Shown: in pieces, positions 4,073-6,551 of the stretch
Layout of the letters: every line of letters starts with the position of its first letter
How positions within the stretch are numbered: position 1 is the first letter of the stretch
Source: Lentzea sp.
GTDB lineage: Bacteria; Actinomycetota; Actinomycetes; Mycobacteriales; Pseudonocardiaceae
Assembly: GCA_030146905.1 (NCBI GenBank)
Contig: JASLAV010000776.1
Span: 1-6,551 of the forward strand
DNA length: 6,551 nt
Direction: 5' to 3'
Notes under the pieces: model-generated
The model's input: the letters and a program-made list of their open reading frames with translations, nothing else
Databases searched by the model: none
Told to the model about the DNA's origin: nothing
Program-made: the position numbers and the translations under genes

Positions 4073-6551
4073 GGTCGTTCGGCCTGCTCGGGCCGTTGGA
4101 CGTGGTGCTCGACGGGTGCCGCGTCCACGTTCCGCCCGGCAAGCGGCGGGTGGTGCTCGCCGCTTTGTTGTTGCGGCCTGGGCAAGTGGTCGGCGTCGAC
4201 GAGCTCGCCGAGTTGGCCGGTGGGTCTCGCAACGCGCTGCAGACCGCGGTCGGGCGGTTGCGCGAGGACCTCGGCCGGCCGGAGCTCGTGCTCACCAAGC
4301 CCGGCGGTTATCTGCTGGACGTGGTGCCGGACGAGGTCGATGTCCACCGGTTCGACCGGCTTCCGCCGCGTGAGGCCCTGGCTTTGTGGCGTGGCCGTCC
4401 GTTTTCGGACATCGGGAGTGACGCGCTTGAGCGCGACCACGTGCCCGCGTTGACCGAGAAGTACCTCGCGGCGCTGGAAGCGCGGATCGAGGACGACCTC
4501 CGGGAGGGCAGGCACGAGCAGCTCGTCCCTGAGCTGCGGTTGCTCACCGGCCAGAACCCCACCAGGGAACGGATGTGGGCGCAGCTGGTCGTGGCGCTGC
4601 ACCGGTGCGACCGGCAGACGGAGGCGCTGCGGGCCTACGACGACATCCGGCGCAGGCTCGCCGACGAGCTCGGTCTCGATCCCGGCAAGGACCTGCAGCG
4701 GGCCCACCGGCAGGTGCTCACGGCCGACAACCGGCCGAGGGCCCGCAACGACCTGCCCGGTGACATCGCCGACTTCGCCGGTCGTGCCGGTGACCTGGAC
4801 GAGATCCTCGCCGCCGTGCCGTCCGGGTGCGTGGCGATCACCGCGATCGACGGCATGGCGGGCATCGGCAAGACGACCCTCGCCGTTCGTGCCGCACACC
4901 GCCTCGCCGCGCGTTTTCCCGACGCCCAGCTCTTCGCGGACCTGCACTCCTACACCGACGGGGTCGAGCCGCGGACCCCGTCGGACGCACTGCTGGCGTT
5001 GCTCACCGCGCTCGGCGTGCCGTCCCAGGACGTCCCGGACGGGCTGGACGCCCGTGCCGCGCGGTGGCGGGCGGAGATGGCGCACCGCAAGGCGCTCGTG
5101 GTGCTCGACAACGCGGGCAGCGCCGCCCAGGTCCGGCCGTTGCTGCCGGGAACCGGCCTGGTGCTCGTCACGTCCAGGCGCAGGCTCGTCGACCTCGACG
5201 CCGCGCACACGGTGTCGTTGGACGTGCTGTCCGAAGAGGACTCGCTCAAGCTCCTCGCGAGCATCGTGCGACGCGATGAGAACGTCGGGGAATGCCGGGA
5301 GATCGTGCGGCTCTGCGGATACCTGCCCCTGGCCGTGCGGATCGTGGGTGCCCGCTGGCGCACCAGGCAGGCGTGGTCGGCGCAGGACGTCATCCGTCGT
5401 CTCACCGAACACCGGCTGACCGAGCTGACCGCGGGGGAACGCAGCGTCGCGGGCGCGTTCGCGTTGTCCTACCAGCAGCTCACGCCCGAACAGCAGCGGT
5501 TGTTCCGGCGGCTCGGCATGCACACCGGCGAGGACTGGGACGCCTACCTCGCCGCGGCGGTGATCGGCTCGACGCGCGCGGAGGCCGAGCGCCTGCTGGA
5601 CGAACTGCTCGACGTGCACCTGGTGCAGCAGAAGGAGATCGGCCGCTACCGCTTCCACGACCTCCTGGCCGACCACGCGAAGGCCGTCGTCGAGCCGGAG
5701 GAAGCCGAGGAGGCGGTGCTGCGCGTCCTGGACTACTACCTGCACGTGGCGAGCACCGCGGAGTTCCGGATGGCACCGGGTGCCCCGAGGATCGTGTCGG
5801 CCGTGCGGTACCTGCCGTTCGACCCGCCACCGCTCACGAACTCACGGCAGGCGTTGGCGTGGCTGGACGCGGAGCGCCTGAACATCAAGGCTGCGGTGTA
5901 CCTCGCCGCCTACAACCGCCACTACCGGCACGCGTGGCAGCTGCCGCACAGCGTGTCGCACTTCCTGCGCCAGCGCGGGCACGGCAGGGACCGGATCGAG
6001 CTGCAGAGCGTCGCGCTCGCCGCCACGCACCAGCTCGGTGACCTGAAGGCGCGTGCGGAAGCCTTGAAGGGGCTGGGATCGGCCCACATGTTCCGCTCCG
6101 ACGCGACGCCCGCCAAGCACCTGCACGAGGCGCTGGAGCTGATGCGCCAGATCGGGGACCTGCGCGGGGAGGCCTCCGTGCTCGGGCTGCTCGGCATCAT
6201 CGCCCGCAAGCGCAACGAGATGGACGAGGCGGAGGACTGCTTCCGGCGCGGCCTGGCGTTGATGCGGACCGCCGGAGCGCCGACCGGTGAAGCCGATGCC
6301 CTGCACCAGATCGGTGTCGTGTACGCGCTGCGGGGCGACAACGACCAGGCCATGGCGCACATCAAGGATGCCCTTCGGCTGTACGAGACCCACGGTAACG
6401 TGGTGCGCACCGCCCTGACGTTGCAGGACATCAGCTACGTGCACTACAACCAGTTCGACGACGACGAGTGCCTCGCGTACCTGGAGCGGTCGTTGCTGGC
6501 CTTCCGCGAGTCGGGTGACTGGCGCGGGGAGTCGTTCGCACTGACGGACTT
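4069..6551 (+). CDS. AfsR/SARP-type transcriptional regulator with NB-ARC and TPR domains (3' partial)
   Basis: This large multidomain regulator shows 827 codons with no stop before the window edge. An N-terminal winged helix (about 1-85) begins RSFGLLGPLDVVLDG, has the recognition helix ALQTAVGRLREDLG and ends PGGYLLDV. The bacterial transcriptional activation domain (BTAD, about 92-217) ends LADELGLDPGKDLQ. The NB-ARC ATPase has Walker A GMAGIGKTT (262-270), Walker B ALVVLDN (342-348), the sensor-like LVTSRRR (366-372), GYLPLA (417-422) and an MHD-like FHDLL (529-533). TPR-like helical pairs run from about 660 to the edge. Family members bind direct repeats near target promoters and activate them, often in antibiotic clusters, with ATP binding and TPR contacts controlling activity. 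GTG 4069 overlaps the nitroreductase stop (GTGA), and GGGG at 4056-4059 is a weak ribosome-binding site. The winged helix lacks the usual W-G-E-x-P segment before the recognition helix. Probably 100-200 C-terminal residues are missing. Confidence 0.93.
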   Translation, partial: MRSFGLLGPLDVVLDGCRVHVPPGKRRVVLAALLLRPGQVVGVDELAELAGGSRNALQTAVGRLREDLGRPELVLTKPGGYLLDVVPDEVDVHRFDRLPPREALALWRGRPFSDIGSDALERDHVPALTEKYLAALEARIEDDLREGRHEQLVPELRLLTGQNPTRERMWAQLVVALHRCDRQTEALRAYDDIRRRLADELGLDPGKDLQRAHRQVLTADNRPRARNDLPGDIADFAGRAGDLDEILAAVPSGCVAITAIDGMAGIGKTTLAVRAAHRLAARFPDAQLFADLHSYTDGVEPRTPSDALLALLTALGVPSQDVPDGLDARAARWRAEMAHRKALVVLDNAGSAAQVRPLLPGTGLVLVTSRRRLVDLDAAHTVSLDVLSEEDSLKLLASIVRRDENVGECREIVRLCGYLPLAVRIVGARWRTRQAWSAQDVIRRLTEHRLTELTAGERSVAGAFALSYQQLTPEQQRLFRRLGMHTGEDWDAYLAAAVIGSTRAEAERLLDELLDVHLVQQKEIGRYRFHDLLADHAKAVVEPEEAEEAVLRVLDYYLHVASTAEFRMAPGAPRIVSAVRYLPFDPPPLTNSRQALAWLDAERLNIKAAVYLAAYNRHYRHAWQLPHSVSHFLRQRGHGRDRIELQSVALAATHQLGDLKARAEALKGLGSAHMFRSDATPAKHLHEALELMRQIGDLRGEASVLGLLGIIARKRNEMDEAEDCFRRGLALMRTAGAPTGEADALHQIGVVYALRGDNDQAMAHIKDALRLYETHGNVVRTALTLQDISYVHYNQFDDDECLAYLERSLLAFRESGDWRGESFALTD

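Noticed and set aside
4060..5745. Long minus-strand open frame opposite the regulator (561 codons)
   Set aside because: Same shadow effect. The plus strand shows BTAD and NB-ARC motifs throughout, and the minus product is low-complexity with no recognisable motif.

Overview
The window reads as chromosomal DNA from a high-GC actinomycete, most likely a filamentous member of the Pseudonocardiales/Streptomyces-like groups. The G/C-biased third positions, GTG starts, chained 4-base gene overlaps and gene families (conservon signalling genes, an AfsR/SARP-type regulator) all fit. The genus cannot be read from sequence alone. All supported genes are on the + strand.

Left block (1-3268): five tightly packed genes. 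First comes the acidic C-terminal end of a protein that enters from outside the window. Next is a 35-residue single-span membrane protein resembling the small subunit found beside oxalate/formate-type MFS transporters. Then follows a conservon: a nitrate-sensing-type membrane histidine kinase (CvnA), a roadblock/LC7 protein (CvnB) and a DUF742 protein (CvnC). Every junction is a stop/start overlap (GTGA, TGATG, ATGA, ATGA), so the block looks like one translationally coupled transcript. The fourth usual member, the Ras/MglA-like GTPase CvnD, is absent immediately downstream.

Intergenic gap (3269-3484): 216 bases with no credible gene. It holds an exact 20-base direct repeat, a third degenerate copy of its core, two short inverted repeats and a plausible promoter and ribosome-binding site for the next gene.

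Right block (3485-6551): a 195-residue nitroreductase-family flavoprotein, overlapped by 4 bases by a large AfsR/SARP-type regulator (winged helix, BTAD, NB-ARC ATPase, TPR repeats) that runs off the right edge. The two are probably co-transcribed from the promoter in the gap.

Working model (inference): the left operon couples a small-molecule transporter to a membrane-associated sensor complex in which CvnA, CvnB and CvnC would act with a GTPase supplied elsewhere. The right operon pairs a redox enzyme with an ATP-dependent transcription activator. Nothing in the sequence links the two blocks functionally beyond adjacency. I see no strong evidence for a wholly new system. The most unusual points are the transporter-conservon coupling, the missing CvnD and the spaced repeat array in the gap.
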